DNA from: Marinobacterium lacunae
Lineage (GTDB): Bacteria > Pseudomonadota > Gammaproteobacteria > Pseudomonadales > Balneatricaceae
NCBI RefSeq assembly: GCF_000705555.1
Contig: NZ_JMQN01000012.1
Location: 1 to 40,142, forward strand
Length of the DNA stretch: 40,142 nucleotides
Reading direction: 5' to 3'
Program-made: the position numbers and the translations under genes
In this document: piece after piece, positions 1-7,072 of the stretch
How positions within the stretch are numbered: position 1 is the stretch's first letter
How the letters are laid out: every line of letters starts with the position of its first letter
The notes under the pieces: model-generated
The model's database searches: none
The model's input: only the letters and a program-made list of their open reading frames with translations
What the model was told of the DNA's origin: nothing

Positions 1-188
1 GCGACACCGTCGGCGGCTCCGGCAGCAACGATGCCAGCGAGATCGATATCTGGGCGGAGTGGGTGGCACACGATCACCTGATCATCAGCCCGCTGGTCGG
101 CTTCTACACCCCGGATGACGCCACCAGCACCCAGGGCAACGATGACACCAACACCTACTTCCAGGTACTGGCGATCGTTCCGTTCTAA
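1..188 (+). CDS. outer-membrane protein, C-terminal fragment (left copy)
   Basis: An open frame enters from the window edge (first full codon at base 3) and stops at TAA 186-188. It encodes about 61 residues, with a polar Gly/Ser/Asn/Asp-rich loop, alternating beta-strand-like segments and a terminal phenylalanine (ending AIVPF). A final aromatic residue is typical of outer-membrane beta-barrels recognised by the Bam machinery, so a porin-like protein is likely; the exact family cannot be told from the tail alone. The last 188 bases of the window hold a second copy in inverted orientation with six differences, all synonymous. In both places an aldehyde dehydrogenase gene follows, so the pair is probably a functional unit. 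Confidence 0.7.
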   Translation, partial: DTVGGSGSNDASEIDIWAEWVAHDHLIISPLVGFYTPDDATSTQGNDDTNTYFQVLAIVPF

Positions 189-196
189 ACCACGAC

Positions 197-257
197 CTGC
201 CATCGCATGGCAGATTTCGTACTAAAGGCTCCAAGGTCGGGGCGGTGCATACCGCCC
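197..257 (+). terminator. two stem-loops between the OMP tail and the ALDH
   Basis: CTGCCAT-cgc-ATGGCAG (197-213) is followed by a short ATTTCGT stretch, and GGGCGGT-gcat-ACCGCCC (240-257) lies just downstream. Neither has a long T-run, so they may be weak terminators or mRNA-stabilising structures that separate porin and dehydrogenase expression. The inverted copy of this gene pair at the far end of the window also has a stem-loop here, but of different sequence. Confidence 0.45.
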
Positions 258-315
258 TCGGCCCAGTACCATGCCTTGAATAGACAACATTAAAACAAAC
301 TCTATGGAGGCAACC

Positions 316-1728
316 ATGTCCACCGAACTCTCCCTGCTGATCAACGGCGACAAGGTTGCCGGGCACGGCGCTGCGTTTGACGTGATCAACCCGGCCACCG
401 AAGCCGCCATTGCCTCAGGCCGGATGGCCTCGGTCGAACAACTGGATCAGGCCGTAGCCGCCGCGCGCCAGGCGTTCCAGAGCTGGCGTAAAACCTCCGA
501 TGCCGAGCGCACCGCGCTGCTGCACAAGGTCGCAGACCGTATCGAGGCCAATGCCGACGAACTGGCCCGCATCATCGTGCAGGAGCAGGGCAAACCGCTG
601 TTCCTGGCGCAGATGGAGGTGGGCGGCGCTATCGCCTGGACCCGCTACAACGCCGACCTGGAGATCCCGGTCAAGCTGATCGAGGACAGCGAGCACAAGC
701 GCATCGAAGGCCATCGCAAGCCGCTCGGTGTGGTCGCCTCCATCACACCCTGGAACTGGCCGCTGATGATCGCCATATGGCACATCATCCCCGCCCTGCG
801 CACCGGCAACACGGTAGTGTGCAAGCCCTCCGGGCTGACCCCGCTGAATACTCTGCGTCTGGTTGAGATCATCAACGAGGTGCTACCTGCCGGCGTGGTC
901 AACCTGGTCACCGGCGAGCGCGAGATCGGCGAGGCGATCAGCGCTCACTCCGGCATCGACAAGGTGATCTTCACCGGCTCAACCCCGACCGGACAGAACA
1001 TCATGGCCAACGCATCGGGCAATCTGAAGCGCCTGACCCTGGAGCTGGGCGGCAACGATGCTGCCATCGTGCTGCCCGGCACCGATGTGGATGCCGTAGC
1101 GGAGGGGATCTTCCAGACCGCCTTCCTGAACATGGGCCAGACCTGTGCCGCGCTGAAGCGCCTCTATGTGCATGACAGCCTGTACGATGCCCTGTGCGCC
1201 AAGCTGGCCGAGATCGCCAACGCTCAGGTGGTCGGTGACGGGCTGGCCGAGGGCACCAGCTTCGGCCCGGTACAGAACGCCAACCAGTTCCAGCGCGTCA
1301 AAGAGCTGGTCGAGGATGCCAAAGCCCGGGGCGGGCGTATCCTCAGCGGCGGTGCACCGGTCGACGGCAAGGGCTACTTCTACCCGCCGACCATCGTCGC
1401 CGATGTCAGTAACGGCGTGCGCCTGGTCGACGAGGAGCAGTTCGGTCCGGCCCTGCCGGTGATCCGCTATAGCGATATCGACGAGGCGATCCGCCTAGCC
1501 AACGACTGCCCCTTCGGGCTAGGCGGTTCAGTGTGGGGACCGGACCTCGCACAAGCAAACAGCATCGCTCGGCAGTTGGAGTGCGGCACCGTGTGGATCA
1601 ACGGCCATGCCGAGGTCCTTCCCCACGCCCCGTTCGGCGGCTGCAAGCTATCCGGTGTCGGCGTCGAGTTCGGCGTCGAAGGGTTGCTGGAGTACACCCA
1701 GCTGCAGATCGTCAACTGCAACCGGTAA
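316..1728 (+). CDS. NAD(P)-dependent aldehyde dehydrogenase (paralog 1)
   Basis: A 470-residue ALDH-superfamily enzyme that oxidises an aldehyde to its acid. Visible motifs are the PWNWP segment (145-149, catalytic Asn147), cofactor Lys170 in CKPS, the FTGSTPTG nucleotide loop near 219-226, general base Glu243 in LELGGND and nucleophile Cys277 in GQTC. The start is placed at 316 because GGAGG (306-310) sits five bases before it; an in-frame ATG at 304 lies on top of that ribosome site. The sequence around the catalytic Cys (GQTCAALKRLYVH) resembles the AldA-like subgroup. It is closely related to the ALDH at 38462 (roughly 70% by eye) and less to the one at 19354. Neighbouring amine-catabolic genes suggest an aminoaldehyde or similar substrate, but this is inference. 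Confidence 0.93.
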   Translation: MSTELSLLINGDKVAGHGAAFDVINPATEAAIASGRMASVEQLDQAVAAARQAFQSWRKTSDAERTALLHKVADRIEANADELARIIVQEQGKPLFLAQMEVGGAIAWTRYNADLEIPVKLIEDSEHKRIEGHRKPLGVVASITPWNWPLMIAIWHIIPALRTGNTVVCKPSGLTPLNTLRLVEIINEVLPAGVVNLVTGEREIGEAISAHSGIDKVIFTGSTPTGQNIMANASGNLKRLTLELGGNDAAIVLPGTDVDAVAEGIFQTAFLNMGQTCAALKRLYVHDSLYDALCAKLAEIANAQVVGDGLAEGTSFGPVQNANQFQRVKELVEDAKARGGRILSGGAPVDGKGYFYPPTIVADVSNGVRLVDEEQFGPALPVIRYSDIDEAIRLANDCPFGLGGSVWGPDLAQANSIARQLECGTVWINGHAEVLPHAPFGGCKLSGVGVEFGVEGLLEYTQLQIVNCNR

Positions 1729-1791
1729 CGCACAACAGAGCACCACAGTAAAACCGCAACACCCCTTCAACATTCAGTTACCACCATGGCT

Positions 1792-1842
1792 CTCTGTCAC
1801 ACAGAGGACTCTCTTAGCCCCCTACCCTGGGGGCTTCTTTTT
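1792..1842 (+). terminator. double-hairpin Rho-independent terminator after ALDH
   Basis: A small hairpin CTCTGT-cac-ACAGAG (1792-1806) is followed by the main terminator stem AGCCCCC (1816-1822) / GGGGGCT (1829-1835) and a TCTTTTT tail. The same two-hairpin design recurs at 6388-6436 after the amidohydrolase gene. Confidence 0.85.
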
Positions 1843-1974
1843 GCTCGGTAGTCAATCGATCAGCCGCCCTGCAGTACCCTGCATCTGCAGGATATTCGCA
1901 CCCGCTACGCCATACTATGATCAACTGAAGATCGAGAAGAAGCCGTGGAACACTATAAAAAGAGGACACTCCAC

Positions 1975-2973
1975 ATGCAGTACTCGGCTCCCGAACAACA
2001 GAGTGAAAGCCAGGTGCTGAGCCAGTTCAGCCAGGCGCTGCTAGAGATCTACCGCTTGGCCAGAGAGGAGCCGATTGAACGCTTTCTACAGACGATGCTG
2101 GAGTGCGTGCAATCGATCATTCCATTTCGCTTCGCCTGGTGGGGTCGAGGCACCCCCTCCCTCGATACGCCCGAGCATATGCGTAGCTATTACCTATTTA
2201 ATCTACCGTCAGAATATTTTGATGACTGGAAAAGCATACGTACGGAGGACAATACAACTGAAATGGTATATAGCGATCCCGGCAGAGCGATAGTACTCGA
2301 TATAAATAATAAACTCTTATCTCCCGGTTTAATTTGGCTTTTTAAACGATATTCATTTTGCCAACTAATGTGTGTTGTAAACCTTGATGATATAACAGGG
2401 CTAGGTAATCATCTCAGTCTTTACCGCACCTGCAGCGATACTCCCTTTTCACCCACGGAACAGCACCTGCTTGAGTGCATAATGCCTCATCTACTCTCAG
2501 CCGCGTCGATCAACCAGATCCGCAGCCTGCATGCACTACTCGACACTCGCGATGAAGGTCATCCGGCACTTGCCGTATGCAACCGAGAGGGTGTGCTGGT
2601 CAGTTCGGAGCCGGGGCTGACCGACCTCCTGCTGACGGAGTGGCCCGAGTGGCGGGGACCCAAACTGCCCTTTCAACCCGGGAAAGAGGGTTATCACGGC
2701 AAGCAACTGGTGGTCGATATCCATGACAAAGAGGACCTGCTCCTATTGGTCGCGCGCCAGCTCTACCCGATAGAACAGCTGTCGACCCGGGAACAGGATG
2801 TCGCCACCCGCTTCGGCCAGGGCCTGACCTATAAAGAGATCGCACGGGATATCGGCGTATCGCCCAATACCGTGCGCCATTATCTGAGATCCATTTACCG
2901 AAAACTTGGCATAAATAATAAGGCGGATATCAGTCGCTTATTGCACGACATACCTACAAATAAACCAACCTAA
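1975..2973 (+). CDS. LuxR-type transcriptional regulator
   Basis: A 332-residue protein with a C-terminal LuxR/GerE helix-turn-helix of about 55 residues (LSTREQDVATRF... to ...NNKADISRLL). The N-terminal 250 residues are an unassigned ligand-sensing region. I prefer ATG 1975, preceded by AGAGGA (1961-1966), over an in-frame GTG at 1945 that has no good ribosome site. The gene stands alone and reads toward the outer-membrane channel/MFS/amidohydrolase unit, whose upstream region carries two dyads that could be its targets. The stretch at about 2185-2420 is strikingly AT-rich with ATA, TTA and AAT codons, unlike both ends of the gene. Role as regulator of the next operon is inferred from position only. 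Confidence 0.88.
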   Translation: MQYSAPEQQSESQVLSQFSQALLEIYRLAREEPIERFLQTMLECVQSIIPFRFAWWGRGTPSLDTPEHMRSYYLFNLPSEYFDDWKSIRTEDNTTEMVYSDPGRAIVLDINNKLLSPGLIWLFKRYSFCQLMCVVNLDDITGLGNHLSLYRTCSDTPFSPTEQHLLECIMPHLLSAASINQIRSLHALLDTRDEGHPALAVCNREGVLVSSEPGLTDLLLTEWPEWRGPKLPFQPGKEGYHGKQLVVDIHDKEDLLLLVARQLYPIEQLSTREQDVATRFGQGLTYKEIARDIGVSPNTVRHYLRSIYRKLGINNKADISRLLHDIPTNKPT

Positions 2974-2994
2974 AATAAGAGAAAAGCCCCTCGT

Positions 2995-3016
2995 TAAAGT
3001 ACTAACCGGTACTTTA
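2995..3016. promoter_or_regulatory. dyad operator candidate 1 (TAAAGTAC-N6-GTACTTTA)
   Basis: A perfect 8-bp inverted repeat with a 6-bp spacer lies 90 bp before the outer-membrane channel gene. The form suits a dimeric regulator such as the LuxR-type protein encoded just upstream. No T-run follows, so a terminator is less likely. Confidence 0.5.
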
Positions 3017-3038
3017 TAGACAACAAATATAAAACTTA

Positions 3039-3060
3039 TCGGATATGAATTTATATCCGA
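3039..3060. promoter_or_regulatory. dyad operator candidate 2 (TCGGATAT-N6-ATATCCGA)
   Basis: A second perfect 8-bp inverted repeat, also with a 6-bp spacer, is centred 44 bp downstream of the first (about four helical turns). The sequence differs from dyad 1, so it could bind a second protein or form a hairpin in the 5' untranslated RNA. Confidence 0.45.
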
Positions 3061-3105
3061 GGGTATTTTGCACTCCAAATAAACTACCCATCAGAGGGAT
3101 ATTCA

Positions 3106-3996
3106 ATGAAAAAACGCACCACACGTTTACAACGCACACTGATCGCCGGTCATCTATGCGCCTGTCTGTCGGCTGCCGGATCGGCCCAGGCCGCCGACAC
3201 CAATGCGCGCGATTTCTACAGCGCGCCGGCAGGCACCCAGCTCGGTGTGCTCTACCTGCCGACCGTCTGGGCCAATGAGTTCGACTCCAATGCCGGCACA
3301 TTCAAGGATGCTGAACTGGACGTCAATGCCATCGCCTACCGCCATGTCTGGTTCAGCGATATCTGCGGCACTCTCTGCACTCCCCAGTTCGTCGTGCCGG
3401 CCTCTCGTGTCGAGGCGACGCTGCCCGGCGCCAGTCAAAGCATCAGTTCCACCGGTATTGGCGATCCACAGGTCGGCGGCACTCTTTTCCTGATCAACAA
3501 CCCGGAACAACGGGAGTACAGCGGCCTGTTGACGCTGCTGACCCTGCCGGTGGGCAGCTACGATAGCGACAAGGCGGATGTCTCCGCCGGTGCCAATCGC
3601 TGGGGCGCCACCTTCCTGCTCAACTACACTCGCGGCGTCAGCGCCAACTGGACCCTCGAGGGCTCGCTGGAAGCGCAGTTTTACGGCGACAACGACGATT
3701 ACTACGGCATGACCCTGTCTCAAGACCCGCTGTACCGGCTGCAGGCTTTTGCCTCATACGACTTTACCCCCAGCACCTACGGCGCATTGCGTCTGTACCA
3801 CGCCGTCGGCGGTGAGCTGGAGCTCGACGGTCAGAAAATCGCCAATACCCGCCAGCAATACACCGACCTGGGCTTTGAACTCGGTCACTGGCTGGATCCG
3901 CAGAACCAGCTGATGTTCACCTACGCCAAGAATGTGGAGACCGAAAACGGTTTCGACGTCAGCCAGGCGATGCTGCGCTTCGTCCACGTCTATTGA
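3106..3996 (+). CDS. outer-membrane channel, phenol-degradation MetA-like family
   Basis: A 296-residue exported protein. A signal peptide of about 29 residues ends SAQA before ADTNARDF. The rest is a beta-barrel-like pattern with repeated aromatic and Gly-rich strands, and the final residues are VHVY (terminal aromatic). The overall look fits the SphA/MetA-pathway outer-membrane family (Pfam phenol_MetA_deg type), often found beside uptake genes for hydrophobic or amphipathic substrates. GAGGG (3093-3097) precedes ATG 3106. The MFS gene starts 17 bases after its stop, so the two are probably co-transcribed with the amidohydrolase. Substrate unknown; diffusion of the compound handled by the two downstream genes is inferred. 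Confidence 0.75.
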   Translation: MKKRTTRLQRTLIAGHLCACLSAAGSAQAADTNARDFYSAPAGTQLGVLYLPTVWANEFDSNAGTFKDAELDVNAIAYRHVWFSDICGTLCTPQFVVPASRVEATLPGASQSISSTGIGDPQVGGTLFLINNPEQREYSGLLTLLTLPVGSYDSDKADVSAGANRWGATFLLNYTRGVSANWTLEGSLEAQFYGDNDDYYGMTLSQDPLYRLQAFASYDFTPSTYGALRLYHAVGGELELDGQKIANTRQQYTDLGFELGHWLDPQNQLMFTYAKNVETENGFDVSQAMLRFVHVY

Positions 3997-4013
3997 TGGA
4001 ATGGGAGGTTAAG

Positions 4014-5204
4014 ATGAGTTCACAGAGCAACAGGGCAAAGCCCAGCGAAATCAGCAACGCCCCAATGACCACCGTCGCCCTGGTGGCGATCGCCGCCATC
4101 GTACCGGCACTGCTGCTGGTAGCACCGGTGGTGGCCGGGCAACTGGCCGCCGAACTGCAGATGGGACCGGCCGCCATCGGCCAGCTGTTCACTGCTGAAC
4201 TGGGCGCCATGAGCCTGGCCACCCTGCCCGGCTTCTACTGGTTGTCACGCACCAACTGGCGCGTGGCCGGCAGCGTCAGCGCAGTGCTATTTATTATCGC
4301 CAACATCCTCTCAGCGCTAGTCGACAACCCCGTTCAGCTCACGCTGCTACGCATACTGAGCGGCCTGGGCGGCGGCTCGTTGATGATCATCTGCATGGCC
4401 ACCGCCTCCATGCTGCCGAAACCGGATCGGGCCTACGGGCTCTGGGTTATGGGTCAGCTGGCCCTGGGTGCCATCGGCCTGTCCCTGCTGCCGAGCCTGT
4501 TCCAGCACTTCGGCTTGTCCGTGTTCTTTATCGCCCTGGCGGCCCTTATGCTGCTCAGCACCCCGCTGATAGGCTACCTGCCGACTGGCAAACAGGTCCC
4601 CGTACATCAGCCCTCGGCCAACACCGGGATGGCTCTGACGCGGCCCGCGCTACTGGGCCTGCTGGCGGTACTGCTGTTCTACGTCAGCCTGAACGGCGTC
4701 TGGACCTTTATCGGCGCCATCGCCGGCGCCGCGTCCATCGACAGCCAGACCAGCGGCAACGTGCTGGCGATCGCCTCACTGTCCGGTATCGCCGGCGCTG
4801 TCACCGCAACCCTGCTCGGCGGACGCAGCCGCTATACCCGGCCACTGCTGCTCGGCTACCTGATCATGATCGTCGGCATCCTGCTGCTGACCGGTGCTCC
4901 GGACAGCATCCGCTTCACAGTGGCGGCACTGGGCTTCAAGTACGCCTGGACCTTTGCCCTGCCATTCATCCTCGCCAGTTTGGCGTCGATCGATCGCAAC
5001 GGCCATGTCATGAACCTGACCAACCTGGTGATCGGCGGCGGTCTGGCGCTCGGCCCGTTGATCGCCGGCCAGATGATCGAAGCGCTCGGCGGCTATATGG
5101 AAGTGCTGCTCGGCTCGGCACTGCTCGCCACCAGCTCCCTGCTGCTGATGCTGGTGATCCAGCCCAAGCGCCTGCCTAACACCGGAGTCGCCCAAAATGC
5201 GTAA
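4014..5204 (+). CDS. MFS-family inner-membrane transporter
   Basis: A hydrophobic 396-residue protein with about twelve predicted membrane segments in two halves and a central polar loop (around GYLPTGKQVPVHQPS), as in major-facilitator permeases. ATG 4014 is chosen because GGGAGG (4003-4008) lies five bases before it; earlier in-frame TTG and ATG codons at 3993-3998 overlap the previous stop and lack a ribosome site. Its last eight bases overlap the amidohydrolase gene, which indicates translational coupling. It likely imports or exports the amidohydrolase's substrate or product; direction and ligand cannot be read from sequence. Confidence 0.85.
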   Translation: MSSQSNRAKPSEISNAPMTTVALVAIAAIVPALLLVAPVVAGQLAAELQMGPAAIGQLFTAELGAMSLATLPGFYWLSRTNWRVAGSVSAVLFIIANILSALVDNPVQLTLLRILSGLGGGSLMIICMATASMLPKPDRAYGLWVMGQLALGAIGLSLLPSLFQHFGLSVFFIALAALMLLSTPLIGYLPTGKQVPVHQPSANTGMALTRPALLGLLAVLLFYVSLNGVWTFIGAIAGAASIDSQTSGNVLAIASLSGIAGAVTATLLGGRSRYTRPLLLGYLIMIVGILLLTGAPDSIRFTVAALGFKYAWTFALPFILASLASIDRNGHVMNLTNLVIGGGLALGPLIAGQMIEALGGYMEVLLGSALLATSSLLLMLVIQPKRLPNTGVAQNA

Positions 5205-6312
5205 TACTGCCCTGTTTTTCGACGAATACTGCTTCTGGCACACCACCGGCAGCCATGTGGACATTCTGCCCACCGGGGGCTGGGTACAGCCCCCTTCCGC
5301 CGCCGGACATGCCGAGTCACCCGAAACCAAGCGCCGGCTGAAAAATCTGCTCGACGTCTCGGGGCTTAGCCGCCAACTGACCCTGAGGGGCGCCGAGCCC
5401 GCCAGTTGGGAAGACCTGAGCCGGGTACATCCGGTGGAGTATCTGCAGCGCTTCAAGCAGCTCAGCGACAACGGCGGCGGTCCATTCGGCGACAATGCCC
5501 CGGTCGGCCCGCAGAGTTTCGAGATCGCCTGCCAGTCAGCGGGACTTGTTTGTGCTGCGGTCGAGGCGGTCATGCAGGGAGAGGTGACGAACGCCTACGC
5601 CCTGTCCCGTCCGCCGGGTCACCACTGCCTGCCCGATCAGGCGATGGGGTTCTGCTTCCTGGCCAATATTCCGATCGCCATTGAGCGGGCCAAGACCCGC
5701 TACAATTTGCAGCGGGTCGCGGTAATCGACTGGGATGTACACCACGGCAACGGTACCCAGGCGATCTACTACAACCGCCCGGATGTGCTGACCATCTCGC
5801 TGCACCAGGAGGGCTGTTTCCCGCCGGGTTACTCCGGAGCGGACGATCGCGGTGCCGGTGATGGCGAGGGTTATAACCTGAATATTCCGTTGCTGCCCGG
5901 CGGTGGTCACGATGCCTATCTCTACGCCTTCGAGCAGCTGGTGATTCCAGCGCTGGAGCGGTACCAGCCGGAGTTGATCATCGTCGCCTGCGGCTATGAC
6001 GCCAATGCCATCGATCCGCTGGCGCGAATGCTGGCCCACAGCGGCACCTTCCGCGCGATGACCGAGCGGGTCCAGCAAGCCGCGCAAAAGCTGTGCGCCG
6101 GTCGCCTGGTTCTAGCCCATGAGGGCGGCTACTCCGAGGGTTACGTGCCGTTCTGCGGCCTGGCCAGCATCGAGGCGCTGTCCGGTATACGCACCGAGGT
6201 CGCAGATCCGCTGCAGGCGTTTATCGCCCAGCAACAACCCCCGCAGGTGGTCCGCGAACTTCAGCGCCGTTTGCTGGATGAACTCGCCAACCGCCTCTCG
6301 TTCTCGGCTTAA
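5197..6312 (+). CDS. class II histone-deacetylase-like amidohydrolase (HDAH/acetylpolyamine amidohydrolase type)
   Basis: A 371-residue zinc amidohydrolase of the arginase/deacetylase fold. Signature parts are RPPGHH with His142 and His143, DWDVHHGNGTQ with Zn ligands Asp180 and His182, GYDANAIDPL with Asp268, and the transition-state Tyr312 in EGGYSEGY. As I recall, these positions match the numbering of the Bordetella/Alcaligenes FB188 HDAH enzyme. Bacteria lack histones, so likely substrates are acetylated polyamines or other N-acyl amines. The gene overlaps the MFS gene by eight bases and is followed by a strong terminator, so channel, MFS permease and amidohydrolase form one unit. The freed amine could then enter the aminotransferase or amine-oxidase steps encoded at 11195-15612 (inference). 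Confidence 0.92.
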   Translation: MRNTALFFDEYCFWHTTGSHVDILPTGGWVQPPSAAGHAESPETKRRLKNLLDVSGLSRQLTLRGAEPASWEDLSRVHPVEYLQRFKQLSDNGGGPFGDNAPVGPQSFEIACQSAGLVCAAVEAVMQGEVTNAYALSRPPGHHCLPDQAMGFCFLANIPIAIERAKTRYNLQRVAVIDWDVHHGNGTQAIYYNRPDVLTISLHQEGCFPPGYSGADDRGAGDGEGYNLNIPLLPGGGHDAYLYAFEQLVIPALERYQPELIIVACGYDANAIDPLARMLAHSGTFRAMTERVQQAAQKLCAGRLVLAHEGGYSEGYVPFCGLASIEALSGIRTEVADPLQAFIAQQQPPQVVRELQRRLLDELANRLSFSA

Positions 6313-6387
6313 GATCCTACAACCACGGCAGCGCACCTTACGGGGGCCGCGCTGCCCACCATCCTGTTGCTTGAGTTTCACCTCAAC

Positions 6388-6436
6388 TCTCTGGTTCCTC
6401 AGAGATACTTCTTGCCCCCGACCTGGGGGCTCTTTT
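6388..6436 (+). terminator. double-hairpin Rho-independent terminator
   Basis: A hairpin TCTCTG-gttcct-CAGAGA (6388-6405) precedes the main stem GCCCCC (6414-6419) / GGGGGC (6425-6430) and a TCTTTTT tail. The layout and much of the sequence match the terminator at 1792-1842. Confidence 0.85.
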
Positions 6437-6456
6437 TCCCTAATCTTCTGCGGCTA

Positions 6457-6502
6457 ATCAACCCTATGGTTGATATTCATGCAAACACGTATGCACTGTA
6501 AT
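6457..6502 (+). promoter_or_regulatory. activator-type dyad plus -10 element before usp-tctCBA
   Basis: ATCAACC-ctat-GGTTGAT (6457-6474) is an 18-bp dyad. A TGTAAT -10 candidate lies at 6497-6502, 22 bases after it, which would put the dyad near -43 and no recognisable -35 is needed. The same dyad with a different spacer sits 21 bases before TATACT upstream of the aminotransferase operon at 11048. This placement is classical for LuxR-family activators. Confidence 0.6.
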
Positions 6503-6545
6503 GAGGTTGTGTTCAGACAGTAAGGTCTTCGCGAGGAGAGGAGCG

Positions 6546-7052
6546 ATGCTACCCAAGATCAAAACGATCCTTTACGCCTCGGATATCAGCCCTGGTAGCC
6601 GTCCCGCTTTCCGCATGGCGGTAGAGCAGGCGCTCAAGCATGACGCCCAAATCGTTTTCATCCACGCACTGGAACCGTTCAACGGCGCCGCCGCCGAGAT
6701 GATCGATGACTACCTGCCCCGCAAAGTCAGCGCCGCGCATACCAACGCCTGGCTGAACAGTTACAAGGAACGCATAACCGAAAGAATCCAGAGCTTTCTG
6801 GATGAAGAGTTGCCGGAAGGTACCCAATTGCCCTACCCGACTCTAATAAAAGTACTCGTCGGACCGCCGGCAAAGGTGATCGTGCGTAGCGCGGACAAGC
6901 TGGCAGCCGACCTGATCGTGATGGGTGAACGAAGCGCCTCTACAGCGTCCAGGATATTCCTGGGTTCCACCGCTCAGAAAGTGCTTCATCACACCCAGAT
7001 ACCGGTACTGATCGTGCCCCTCAATAGCTCGAAAAACTCTAAAAAAGACTAA
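6546..7052 (+). CDS. universal stress protein, UspA family
   Basis: A 168-residue cytoplasmic Usp-fold protein. It begins LPKIKTILYASDISPGS, with the conserved Asp13 of the first strand, and has the VMGERSAS...FLGSTAQKVLHH segment that forms the ATP-binding loop. The usual pattern is G-x2-G-x9-G-S/T; here the second glycine is a serine, so ATP binding may be altered. ATG 6546 follows a GAGGAGAGGAG stretch; upstream in-frame codons lack such a site. The gene precedes tctC by only 20 bases and shares its promoter region. Small Usp proteins encoded with transporters are thought to tune transport; for this gene that role is an inference. Confidence 0.88.
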   Translation: MLPKIKTILYASDISPGSRPAFRMAVEQALKHDAQIVFIHALEPFNGAAAEMIDDYLPRKVSAAHTNAWLNSYKERITERIQSFLDEELPEGTQLPYPTLIKVLVGPPAKVIVRSADKLAADLIVMGERSASTASRIFLGSTAQKVLHHTQIPVLIVPLNSSKNSKKD

Positions 7053-7072
7053 CATAAACACGTGAGGTGACC

